Of a DNA stretch of 64,000 bases, positions 25,068 through 34,334 are shown piece after piece. The stretch is taken from assembly GCF_030445035.2 (NCBI RefSeq), contig NC_080702.1, positions 24,439,652 through 24,503,651 on the forward strand, in the 5' to 3' direction. The DNA is from Dasypus novemcinctus (lineage: Eukaryota; Chordata; Mammalia; Cingulata; Dasypodidae). The notes under the pieces were generated by a model. It saw only the letters and a program-made list of their open reading frames with translations. It was not told where the DNA came from and did not search any database. How positions within the stretch are numbered: position 1 is the first letter of the stretch; every line of letters begins with the position of its first letter. The position numbers and the translations under genes were made by a program.

Positions 25068-25520
25068 TCATGGTCTGGGATCAGGCCTATCGGCTGGATC
25101 CATTTGCAAGTAATGGTCAGACCTCTCGTCACAGTCGGCCATGTCCAGTCTATGATAATGGACCTGGATGGGCTGCATTTTTATGGCATCCAGTTGTTGC
25201 TTTAAAAAGGCCATAATCTTGTTAAAGAGAATAGGTCCTAGTGATAGAAGTATTAGTAAGCCAAGCAGAGGTCCCAAGAAAGGGAGTAGATTGGGCAATA
25301 GTCCATTCATCCCACACCACAGGGGGTTGTCAGTCAGCTCCTTTCTTCTTTTCTCCAGGTCTTCTTGAAGTTTCTTAAGAAAGAAAGTAAGTAGAAGGGA
25401 TCTGTCCAGCGTGGTCCAGTCACTCGGAGTGCCGGTGTATAACAGAAGGGCTCCAACGATGGTAACAAAGCTGCATAGAAGGATTCCAGGGGGGCTGCAC
25501 AGCTGCATTGGTTTTAGCAT
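25068..25520 (-). CDS. env: Internally deleted env remnant, 150-codon open frame
   Basis: Opens at the ATG at 25520, 88 nt after pol, and stays open to TGA at 25068. Residues 10-29 are a hydrophobic signal-peptide-like segment. After about residue 40 the sequence passes directly to the membrane-proximal part of a type-D/gamma-like transmembrane subunit (EKRRKELTDNPLW, residues 56-68). A hydrophobic anchor follows (about 73-99, LLPFLGPLLGLLILLSLG) and then a tail of about 50 residues. The surface subunit core, cleavage site, fusion peptide and CX6CC region are absent, so no receptor or fusion role is possible. Being open in a broken provirus may be chance. Confidence 0.75.
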   Translation of the reverse strand: MLKPMQLCSPPGILLCSFVTIVGALLLYTGTPSDWTTLDRSLLLTFFLKKLQEDLEKRRKELTDNPLWCGMNGLLPNLLPFLGPLLGLLILLSLGPILFNKIMAFLKQQLDAIKMQPIQVHYHRLDMADCDERSDHYLQMDPADRPDPRP

Positions 25521-25607
25521 TTGTTACTTTCCTGCAAGAAAACAGTATTCATCTCAGGGAGAGTCCTCTACCCTGGATAGATTGTTATTATTAATTTGTT
25601 TAACCAA

Positions 25608-28148
25608 TCATTCCGGCAGCCACCTGGCTGCATCTAGTTCTTTTGAATAGACGCAAACTGATCCTCTGTCCCATATTAGGATGGGATCGGGTCCATGCCA
25701 AGCATTATCCATTGGGTCTTTCCACAGAACTGTGGCATGGTTCGTGCCGGGGTTAGAGTGCCAGAAGCGCTCAGCTGCAGAGTGTCCCTTTTGGTCTAAG
25801 CTTAAAAAATTTAAAATGAAAAGAGAGTGGGATAATAGATTTTTGGGGGATCCTCTGACAGGATACCACTCCCCCTTTTTTATTTTTTCGATAGTATTTT
25901 TTAGAGACAGATGCGCTCTTTCGACTATACCTTGCCCTTGAGGGTTATATGGAATGCCTGTGATGTGTTTTATGCCTAAATGCTGGCAAAATGTGGCGAA
26001 TGCATGGCCAGTATATCCGGGGCCATTATCTGTCTTTATCTGTTGTGGGGTTCCTAATACTGACATGGTTGCCAATACATGCGCTATGACATTCTTTCCT
26101 GCTTCTCCCGTTTGTGGGATTGCGAAGATAAATCTGCTAAAGGCATCAACTGTAACATTTCAGATTACCAAATTCAGGAATATGAGTTACATCCATTTGC
26201 CAGGGGGCATTAGGTATCAGACCGTGGGGGTTTACTCCTAAATGAGGTGTAGGTAAAAGGGTTACACAGGAAGGGCATCCTTTAACAATCTGACGAGTTT
26301 GTTCTCGGGTAATTCTGAACATAAGCTTTAAAGTATGTGTATTAATATGATGTAACTGGTGGGCTTTAACAGCTTTGTTAAGGTTATTTGAGTTGTTATG
26401 CATGCCCTGGTTAACATAGCACAGTAGCCGAGTGGCCTGATCAGCCAAATGGTTTCCTTGGGTGAGGGGACCTGGAAGATTGGAACGAGCTCTGAGGTGA
26501 CCAATAAAAAAGGGGTGATTCCTTTTATGAATAAGAGTTGAGTGAATGAAATAGCCGCCTCCAAGATGTTTTTTATTTGAGCGGCCATTTCAAGTAAAGG
26601 GACTGACTGAGCTATATAAGTGCTATCCGTGAAGAGGTTAAAAGAGGCACTTCAGAATGCAGAGAACACAGCTATGACAGCTTGTAGTTCTGTAAGCTGT
26701 GCAGATTTTGAATGAGTTTGAAACAGGACAGTTTTGCCACTAAAGACGTAAGCAGCCATTCCCAAGGAAGACCCGTCAGTAAATACTAACAGGGCGTTAG
26801 CAATGAGTTGCATAGCTGTTCTTGTAGGGAATACGAAATCATGGGTACTTAAAAAATGAAGAAGCTTGTCAGTGGGGTAATGGCTGTCTATTTGCCCTGT
26901 ATATGATGCACAGGCGATGGGCCAGCAGTCAGGGGTTTGGAAAAGCCAATCGACCTGGTGCTTAGTATATGGCTGGATAATAGTATCAGGTTCTTTGCCA
27001 AAGCAGCGTTTACTTTGATCCCTACTTAGCATAATAATGTCTGCAATCGCCTGATAATAGGGGTAGATTATTTCGGCAGGCGATGCATGTAGGTGAACCC
27101 ACATTATGGGAGTAGCTTGCCAGAACACTGCAGTGGGTGTTAAGGAAGTTTGACATATGACTAGAAGCAGGAGCTGATCATAGTTTATGGCAGTGATGAA
27201 TTGCAATTGAATAGCCTGTTCCACTATTTTGAGGGCTTGACGTCCATCTGGGGTAATATTTCTTGGGAAGTTAGGGTTGGGATCCCCCTGTAGGATGTTA
27301 AATAACGGCTTTAGATCTCCCGTAGTTAATTTTAAATATGAGTGGAGCCAATTTATGTCTCCCAGGAGCCTTTGAAAATCACTAAGGGTTTTAATTTATC
27401 TAGTCTAAGCTCTACCTTTTGATTCATAATTCTGTTCCCTGATATTTGGAATCCCAAGTAAGTATAGGGATCTGTCAGCTGTACTTTATCAGGGACAATT
27501 TGAAGCCCGTGTGCTTTCAAAGTTACCTCCATATCATGGTAGCACCTCAGGACGACCTGCCCGTCTCTACCAGCCATCAGAATGTCATCCATATAATGTA
27601 TGATATAAAGATTTTTCCATTTAGTCCTAACATTTCGTATGGCTATGTCTACAAACTTCTGGCATAAAGTGGGGCTATTGGCCATGCCCTAGGGTAAAAC
27701 TCTCCACTGGAATCTTTTCATAGGCTCCTTAAAATTGATAGAGGGAAGGCTAAACGCGAAACATTTCTGATCACTTGGGTGTAATGGGATGCTAAAGAAG
27801 CAATCCTTCAGATCTATAATGATTTTATAATAGCCAAAAGGAATATCAACAGGAGATGGAAGACCAGGTTGCAGAGTTCCCATATGTACCATGGTTTTGT
27901 TCACTGCCCGTAAGCCCTGCAATAAACGCCATTTTCCAGATTTTTTCTTAATGACAAAGATAGGTGTGTTCCAGGGTGAATTACTCTCTAAAATATATCC
28001 TGCCACCAGCTGTTCCTGTACTAACTGCTGTGCGGCTTGTAATTTTTTGAAGATAAAGGCCACTGATCGACCCATACAGGTTCATCTGAAAGCCAGGTGA
28101 TTTGGTCTGCATGGGGTACAGGAAGATCAATGACCCCTAGGCTAAATT
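25608..28148 (-). pseudogene. pol: pol: reverse transcriptase, RNase H, integrase, broken
   Basis: RT fingers near 28000 ([18 protein letters not shown]), palm with YMDD at 27584-27595, RNase H with acidic residues in FTDGSS, ELQAV, FTDSTY and HLAD. Integrase has an HHCC zinc finger (HINTH..CPSC near 26270-26340) and a DDE core (MDVTH; IKTDNGPGYTG near 26020-26050; GIVERAH near 25915), ending RWLPE at 25608. Breaks: frameshift in an A run near 28045, TAG at 27691 just before GMANSP, frameshift near 27385, TGA at 26654, and frameshifts near 26508 and 26155. The domains are otherwise collinear and near full length. Confidence 0.92.
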
Positions 28149-28152
28149 TCCC
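28143..28152 (-). promoter_or_regulatory. pro-pol frameshift site, overlapping GGGAAAT and AAATTTA
   Basis: Pro-frame codons read CTG GGA AAT TTA, so both G GGA AAT and A AAT TTA are in slippery phase. A -1 shift enters the pol frame (FSLGVIDLP), three codons before the pro stop. Type-D viruses use an A/U heptamer here, so AAATTTA is the better candidate. Confidence 0.75.
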
Positions 28153-28900
28153 AGGCCCCTTTTGATATTTTGTCCCTTTATAGATAGGGGTTGAGCAATG
28201 CCTGATTCACATTTTCCTAAACCTTTTCCCAGTTTAAACCCTTGCGAGAGCATTTGAGCTGTGACTACATCATTGGGACTACACATGAGAAACCCTATTT
28301 GAGAAAGCAAATCCCTTCCCCAAAGGTTAATGGGGAGTCCCAATATCACATAGGGTTATATAGTTCCCTAATATCCTTCTTTATCCTTCCAGGTTAGTAA
28401 CTTTGACCTTTTTTCAGGGTTTTGACTCTGACCTAAGCCCTTTAAATTAGTTAACATGGGAGAGAGAGGCCAATTAAGTGGCCAGTCCTCTCTTTATAAG
28501 ATGGTAACATCTGCTCCGGTGTCTACAAGCCTGTTAAATTCCTTACCGTCCAACCATAAGGTCATCATAGGTTTACTGGTGGAAATAGCCTGTGCCCAGT
28601 ATGCATCAGAGGAACCAAATCCTCCCTAGCTGTGCTTAAAACCTTTCACTCTGTTATCTGTGCCTATTAATGAGAGTAGAAGTAGTTGGGCAATTCTTCG
28701 TCTTGTGGGAATAGTGGAAATGTTCTGTGGAGAGAATGCCATAATTTTTATTTCTCTGATATAATCATTATCGATAACGCCAGGGGAAATTTGAAGCCCA
28801 TCAACTGTGGAGCTACTACATCCAATTATTATTCTGAAGGTGTCTGGTGGTAGCGGGCCAAATATGCCAGTTGCTAACATTTGTACCCCCATTTGAGGTG

Positions 28901-30918
28901 TTAATACTGTGTGGGTGGTGGCACGGAGGTCCAGTCCTGTGCTCCCTGGGGTGGCTCCACAGAGGTCTGAAATGGATTGTTGCTGGCTGGAACAAAGTTG
29001 ATTGCCCCATAAACTTGTTTGGGTCTGGGGGCCTGGGGCTGGCCCTGATTCCCATTTCCCTGGAGGGAAGGTAAAGGCTGACCTTGAGCATCCATTTTTG
29101 ACTTACATTTGTTAGCCCAATGCTTTCCCCGTTGGCATCTAGGACATAACCTACGGGTAGTGCCCTTCCGTTTTGCAACCGGTTGGCCCTTGCAGTTCCT
29201 GGCAAAGTGGCCTTCTTCCCCATAGGTGAAGCATTTCCCCATATTCTGTTGGGCTAGGTATTGTTTAACTATAAACCCTTGTAGGGCAGCCGCCATAGCT
29301 AAACCTTGTTGATATGCAGCTCCTATGTCTGAACATAATCTAATGTAGCCAGACAAATCCATCTTTTTCTGTATGGACGGATTGCAGCTTGGCAAGTGGC
29401 ATTTGCATTTTCATAAGCTAATTGTTTTACAAATTCATTGCCTGCTTCTGCATTTCCAAATATCCTCCCCGGGGCGGTTATGAGCCGATGCACAAAGTCT
29501 GCAAAAGGCTCATCCAGTCCTTGTTTTATGCTAGTAAGAGAGGAACTAAGGTCCCCTTTGGCAGGCAATTTTCTCCAGGCTCTAGTGCCTGCAGTTTGAA
29601 TTTGTGCAAATAAGCCTGCATCATACTGCATTTGATCTTCATTAGTGGTATACTTTCCTTCACCTATAAGCGTATCTAGGACCCACCTGTTGCCTGCTTG
29701 CGCATTGTGCCTGGCCATGTCTTTGCAAAGCTCAACATATTCTGATTTCCATAACAAATAATCTCCTCTGGACAAAGTAGCACAGGCGATAGTATGCCAA
29801 TCGGTAGGAGTGAGCCAATTTTCTGCTATAGCCTCGAGGATGGCCATGGTATAAGGAGCAGTAGCTCCATATTGCGCAACAGTGGTTTTCATTTCTTTGA
29901 TAACCTTAAAGTCAAAACCATGGTGGTGCCTCCAAGTTTGATTCTGATTGTCTTTGGTTTCTGTTACAGGAAACGCTTCTGGCTCTCCTAGATCAACCAG
30001 AGTCTTAGAAGCTGGAGTATTTTTTAAAATCGCTCCTCGTCTAAGTGGTCTAACAGAGAGCTCAGGTGTTTTATTAGCATTACCAGTTTTTCCGGTCTTT
30101 AACCTTTCTAGCTGAGATATAAGCTCCTGATGTTGTTCTTCTAATTGAATTTGTTCTTTTAGTTTCTCTATTTTTTCTAATAACTCCTTCCTTGGGTCAA
30201 CTACCGGCATAACTATAGGTGGGGCTGCAGGATAGGGAACTTATGGCGAAGGTTCAGACTTTACCGTCTCCTCCTCAGATTCACCCGATTCTATATTAGA
30301 AGATTCATTATCAGTTTCCACTTTTAATTTTCTGAGGTCAGGGTACGGGTTCCTACTAGATGTGGTTTTAGTTTTTCCTTTGTTTTTATCCTCCTTACAG
30401 GATCTTTTGTTTGCATGGGTTAACGGCTGCTTTGGCTTAGTGGTAGGCTTTCTGTCCTCCTCACTATCTAGCGAGGTCAAGTCCTCCTCCAGACTGGACG
30501 CTCCAGGTGCATCAGGTGGGTTGGACTTTGGGCAGTCTGCTGATTTCTTAGGGTTGGTGGCTAGAGCCTCCATCCCCTACCCTTCTTGTAAAACTTCCTC
30601 ACCTTTCTTAATAACATTTGCCACCACCACATCCCTATGGCAAATACTTAAAATATCATTAATGAGATTCCAATATGAAAATGCAGTTACTGGGATTCTT
30701 TCAGGGCCAAAAGTTTTGTAAAAGTTCTGTAAAGCATCCCCCACTCTTTTCCATCTTCTCTCATCAATAGTTCCTTCTTGAGGAAACCATGGACATACTT
30801 CCTTCAAAAACTCAAAAAACCTCAATAACTGTTTTACTTTCACCTTTACTCCTCATGTCTTTAATGCCTCTTGGAGACCCTCTACAAATGTCTCATACTG
30901 GCTAATTTCTTGCCCCAT
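28901..30918 (-). pseudogene. gag: gag (matrix, capsid, nucleocapsid), broken
   Basis: Starts at the ATG at 30918 with MGQE, a myristoylation-type N-terminus of betaretroviral matrix (CPWFPQEGTID, VPVTAFSYWNL). A Ser/Glu/Lys-rich middle region follows (30241-30573), then capsid (from about 30000) with the major homology region near 29460-29535 ([13 protein letters not shown]). Nucleocapsid has two zinc knuckles: the second (CPRCQRGKHWANKC) is canonical, the first has Tyr for the second Cys at 29222-29224. Breaks: TGA at 30855, TAG at 30579, TAA at 30243, and a frameshift in an A run near 29365. It ends TAA at 28901-28903, overlapping pro. Normal role: virion assembly. Confidence 0.92.
29054..29060 (-). 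promoter_or_regulatory. gag-pro ribosomal frameshift heptamer GGGAAAT
   Basis: In the gag frame the sequence reads CAG GGA AAT, placing G GGA AAT in the X XXY YYZ phase needed for -1 slippage. After the shift the pro frame is open through the dUTPase to 28628. GGGAAA(C/U) heptamers are used at this boundary in type-D viruses. A downstream pseudoknot was not evaluated. Confidence 0.8.
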
Positions 30919-31039
30919 GATCGCTGATCACTTACCGAGGCTTCAACCGAGAGGCAGGTTCCCCCCGGGGGTCCTCTGAAATTCTCGCATCCTGGCCAGC
31001 TCCTCGATTGGCATTCCTCACTTGATCCTTCATACTCTG
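30919..31039 (-). other. Provirus leader between primer site and gag
   Basis: Short (about 120-nt) leader. It should hold the splice donor and packaging signal; I could not assign either with confidence. Confidence 0.55.
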
Positions 31040-31057
31040 GTCCCTGTTCGGGCACCA
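31040..31057 (-). other. Primer binding site, lysine tRNA type
   Basis: Minus strand reads TGGTGCCCGAACAGGGAC, two bases inside the 5' LTR. It differs at one position from the 18-nt complement of the 3' end of tRNA-Lys (UUU), whose primer use is typical of several betaretroviruses. The difference (T for C at position 4) could be CpG-linked decay. Confidence 0.88.
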
Positions 31058-31059
31058 CT

Positions 31060-31438
31060 TGACCCGACCCATGGATCAGTCGAACCAGGACCTGAGGGAG
31101 GGAGTGGGAATGAAAGGGGACAAGAGACACAAAGAATGGAGACAAGACAGGATTCTGATCAAGTCTTGTTTATTGAGGGTCAATCAGGGGTATTTATAGC
31201 CAGAGATGAATGAGGTTTCTCGCCACAGATCTGATTGGTCCACCTCACCAAGTCTTTTCACAGACATTTCAAAACAACCACAGAAGTTTCAAAACAACCA
31301 TCTGAGTGGCATGAGGATAGAAACTTAATTGCTACAGCGAGGGTGGGGAAACAGAAACTTAACCAGGTTAGTATCTAAAAATAGCACTTAGCAACAAGAT
31401 TGCCAATACAACACCAGTGCCAGAGGCAGCTTCCCACA
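31060..31438 (-). repeat. 5' LTR of the provirus (379 bp)
   Basis: In provirus orientation it starts TGTGGGAAGCTGCC and ends GGGTCGGGTCA. It holds a TATA box (TATAAATA, 31191-31198) and an AATAAA (31169-31174). It is 20 bp longer than the 3' LTR because of a local duplication of TTTCAAAACAACCACAGAAG at about 31279-31298. Confidence 0.93.
31169..31198 (-). promoter_or_regulatory. LTR TATA box and polyadenylation signal
   Basis: On the minus strand TATAAATA (31198-31191) is followed 16 bases later by AATAAA (31174-31169). This close spacing implies a short R region, as in several betaretroviruses. Motif calls are direct; activity is not known. Confidence 0.7.
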
Positions 31439-31589
31439 AAACCCCCAATTTCAATGCAGTCTAATGTACCCAGAAGAAAAGACTAATTTACAAACATAAT
31501 CCAGTATTTGTTTTTGGATTCACAAACAGTATCAAACACCTACATAAGTATATACCATATTTTGTATTTCTACTCATTAGGTAATGGGC

Positions 31590-32455
31590 ACAGGTTATTT
31601 CTAAGGGCCTTATTTTTCTAAAGTGTCTTTTCTCATGGCTCAACCATATCACATTTCTACAAACAGTCAACTCTAGTAGGTCTTAGATTATAATACAGAA
31701 CTTCAAGTTGCATAAATCCTCAAGGTCTTGAGTTACTAATAAAATAGCTGAAGCTCAGTATGGTGACACATTTAGATGCCACAGAAGTGGGGCAGGGCCT
31801 TCTCTGAAGAAACTTGAATACCTGCCTCTACTGACATGCCTTAAAACAGTCTCCAGTATTTATCCATCTTATAAAGTGATGCTTCTCTGCATTAGCACTC
31901 ATGTGTTATGAAAACCACTCAAACATCTTAAACCCTCCCAACCACTGATAATCATGGATTTTACAAGTGACATAAATAAAGTCAACACTGATACACAATT
32001 TTCAAAATTCTCATTAAAACACATGTGAAAGCAACAGAAACAGGAAAAAATATTTATGTAAAAATCTTTATCTTTAGGATGCCCAGCAACTAAGTGGCAT
32101 TCTGAAAGGAGAAGGCCCAATGCAAATTTCAAAGGCATCAGAGTTAAAATCTGTACAATCATTTTAACCTAAGTTCCTTGTCTACAAGGTGGAGAAAAAT
32201 GTAATACACCCAATTCCTCAAAAGTGCCATCCAAATGTTAAAGAAGATAATTATCCCCAATTCCAGACTTTCCATTTGATCAGCCAAAAGTTCTGCAGAT
32301 GTTCATGAATTCTTTTCTTTTGTTTCTCATTTTCAACTCCAGCCCTTGCCTAGTGGCACATCTTGTAATGCAGCAATTTTCACTGCTAAATGATTTGCTG
32401 ACTCATGGCTAACTCCCTTCATATTTCACCCCATATTTTACCCATGATGCTTTTA
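31590..32455. other. No supportable feature
   Basis: Unique AT-rich sequence between the antisense L1 remnant and the SINE cluster. Confidence 0.5.
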
Positions 32456-32529
32456 AGAGCTCAGTTGAGCACCAGCTTCCCACTTATGTGGTCCAAGATT
32501 CAATCCCTGGTACTAAAAAAAATTGGGTA
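32456..32529 (+). mobile_element. tRNA-derived SINE, first of three in a row
   Basis: Head-truncated: GTTGAGCACCAGCTTCCCAC, then the B-box region AGATTCAATCCCTGGTAC and an A run. Same family as 17658. Confidence 0.7.
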
Positions 32530-32534
32530 CTTTT

Positions 32535-32660
32535 CGAGCAGATGTGGATCAAGCAGTTGAGTGCCTACTTTCCACATGAAAGATTCAAGTTTCATTTCCT
32601 GGTGGCTCCTATTAAAAAAATACCATTAAAAAAAAAATGAGCAAAACAAATGAAAAAAAA
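32535..32660 (+). mobile_element. tRNA-derived SINE, second of three
   Basis: GAGCAGATGTGGATCAAGCAG followed by a TTGAGTGCCTACTTTCC body, a degraded B box, TGGCTCCTATT and A-rich tail segments to 32660. Confidence 0.72.
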
Positions 32661-32666
32661 AATTTC

Positions 32667-32769
32667 AGGGTATTTGATGTGGCTCAGTGTTTGATGTCCA
32701 GCTTCCCATATTTGAGGTCCCAGGTTCAATTCCAATCCCCAAAACCTAAAAAAAATTAAAAATAAAAGA
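32667..32769 (+). mobile_element. tRNA-derived SINE, third of three
   Basis: TTTGATGTGGCTCAGTG (A-box region), GAGGTCCCAGGTTCAATTCC (B-box region) and an A-rich tail to 32769. It directly follows the tail of the second copy. Confidence 0.75.
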
Positions 32770-34334
32770 CTAGTTCATTAATTCACATCCAGCCTATGTC
32801 CTTGTAATTAATGTCATCTCATGGCATCTGTGAATGTGTTTGATATTTTGGAAAGCCTTCCCTCCTTCCTAGTCTAATGCTAGAAAAACTGTAAGTGATC
32901 CATATTTCTTAGCAAATAAAAAGATGCTACAGCCAGAAGAGCCTACCAAGAAATAAGTGAACAGTAAATAATTGAAAAGTGAAGAAGCCAAAAATGCTTT
33001 GGAGATTTCAATTTAGTTTCTAACGATATATGAAGGGATTTAACAAATGCTCATAAGCAGCAATGAAGAACATCATTTTTCTTGACTCTCAAAATAGACT
33101 TTAAGACAAAAACAATGATATGTAATTCCATTTTATAAATTGTACACACTGGGTGAAGCCATGCAGTGCCAAAAGGAAATTCTGGACAAAAACTTGTGGA
33201 CTACTGATGTGTTTCATTGTTATGTTAGCATTATTACTAGTTTAAATTTTACTGAAAAAACTACCTAAATTTTAGGGTGTTGATTATATCTGTGGAAATA
33301 GTTTCATTTTCTATAAAATACCAGAATTGTAGCACTACTGAAAGGGAGCACTGGTCAGGTATTTAATGCTCATGAAAACGTTCTTCTCTTATGGCTTCCA
33401 GAAATAGCCATGGTAAAATGTATGCATTGATGCATTGTCTAATAATGGTGAATCTAGATTGATGTAAAATTCTTCTGGTGAACTAAATGTGAGTCTGTGG
33501 ACATATTTATCTGCCCCTCTTTAAGAGAACATTTGTCATTTATTTTTGCTTATATTTGGAATGAGCTGATGAATCTTGAGCACACTGCCAAGGATCTGAG
33601 AAACAATTTGCTATAAGAGGTCATGTCTATAGTAGAACAACAGTAAGTCTGTCCCATTCCATCCTTCTACATTTTTTATGTAACATTTACATAATCTAAG
33701 TGTTTTTAATTTTTTAAAAAGAAAATCAATTGGGGAAATCTGAATGCTACTGGATATCCTATAACATTAAAGAACAGTTTCACATGAATTTAAGGGTATG
33801 CATATTGTTTAGAATCCTCATTATTTGAAACATATCTGGAAATGTTTATGGATAAAATCATTTATTTGTTGGGATTTCCTCCATAATAATTTAATCAAAG
33901 TGTATGCTAGAAATGTGAGTGTGTGTGGGAGATGTAGATGAGCTGATAATTGCTGAAACCAGATATCAGGTTCAGTATACTATTCTCCCTATCATGATTT
34001 TATTGAAAATTGCAGTAATTAAAAATCAAATAATAAATGTGAAAACCTCCATGAAGTCTTTTCAGAACTGTGAAAGAAAGGACTCATATAAATTTAAGGT
34101 ATTTTTATTTTTAAAAAAGAGGTCATTTTAAAATATTGCCTAATATATCTTGAATAGAAAATAAAGGAATTTTGTTTTAAAACACCTCTAACAGAATTTT
34201 ATTGATATATAATTTCCCTACACTTGACTTTTCTGCCCCTTTTATTTTAACTCATACTTAGCTTAAGTCTTCTGGCTGTTCACAAGCCAGTTTAGTCCTG
34301 AATCTCTTTAGAGTTGCAGCCAACACGTACCCTC
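32770..34334. other. No supportable feature
   Basis: Unique AT-rich DNA; short open frames only, with no similarity I recognise. Confidence 0.5.

Larger units (their letters stand above)
28137..29060 (-). pseudogene. pro: pro: dUTPase, protease and G-patch, broken
   Basis: In the -1 frame relative to gag. The dUTPase comes first (about 28640-28960: GSTGLDLRA motif, then [12 protein letters not shown]). Next is the aspartic protease with [11 protein letters not shown] (active-site codons near 28515-28523) and [10 protein letters not shown], then a G-patch ([15 protein letters not shown] near 28215). This domain order is betaretroviral. Four in-frame stops: TAG 28628, TAA 28496, TAG 28370 and TAA 28358 (first bases on the minus strand). 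The frame ends TAG at 28137-28139, just past the next slippery site. Confidence 0.88.
24459..31438 (-). mobile_element. Endogenous betaretrovirus-like provirus (class II ERV), defective
   Basis: A 6.98 kb provirus on the minus strand with two LTRs, a primer binding site, gag, pro (with dUTPase and G-patch), pol, an internally deleted env and a polypurine tract. A 6-bp target duplication AAACCC lies at 24453-24458 and 31439-31444; six-base duplications are usual for this class. LTRs have TG..CA ends. By eye the LTRs differ at about 24 of 359 aligned bases plus one 20-bp indel. With an assumed mammalian neutral rate near 2e-9 per site per year this suggests very roughly 15 million years. The gag-pol is betaretroviral, while the env remnant is of the gamma-like type seen in type-D viruses. 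Confidence 0.93.
23896..31544 (-). mobile_element. LTR-like interspersed repeat, copy 1, split by the provirus
   Basis: Two halves, about 23896-24458 and 31439-31544, flank the provirus and join without loss. They match 37917-38525 and, in reverse, 50015-50659. In sense (minus) orientation the family begins TGTA..AGTTTGATAT, carries ..CCCCAAAT..AATA.CC, then GCCAACAGATTTCTGGTA, and ends near GGCTGACTAA. The TG-type start, internal polyadenylation-like signal and about 600-bp length suggest a solo LTR, possibly MaLR-like. TACAT lies on both sides (23891-23895, 31541-31545). Family name not determined. Confidence 0.55.

Noticed and set aside
28816-29223. 135-codon minus-strand frame overlapping gag and pro
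   Set aside because: It is the third frame of the gag-pro overlap; the real reading is nucleocapsid in one frame and dUTPase in the other.
30882-31145. Minus-strand frame spanning the provirus leader and LTR
   Set aside because: It crosses the primer binding site and LTR edge; retroviral leaders do not encode a protein here, and the true gag start is at 30918 in another frame.
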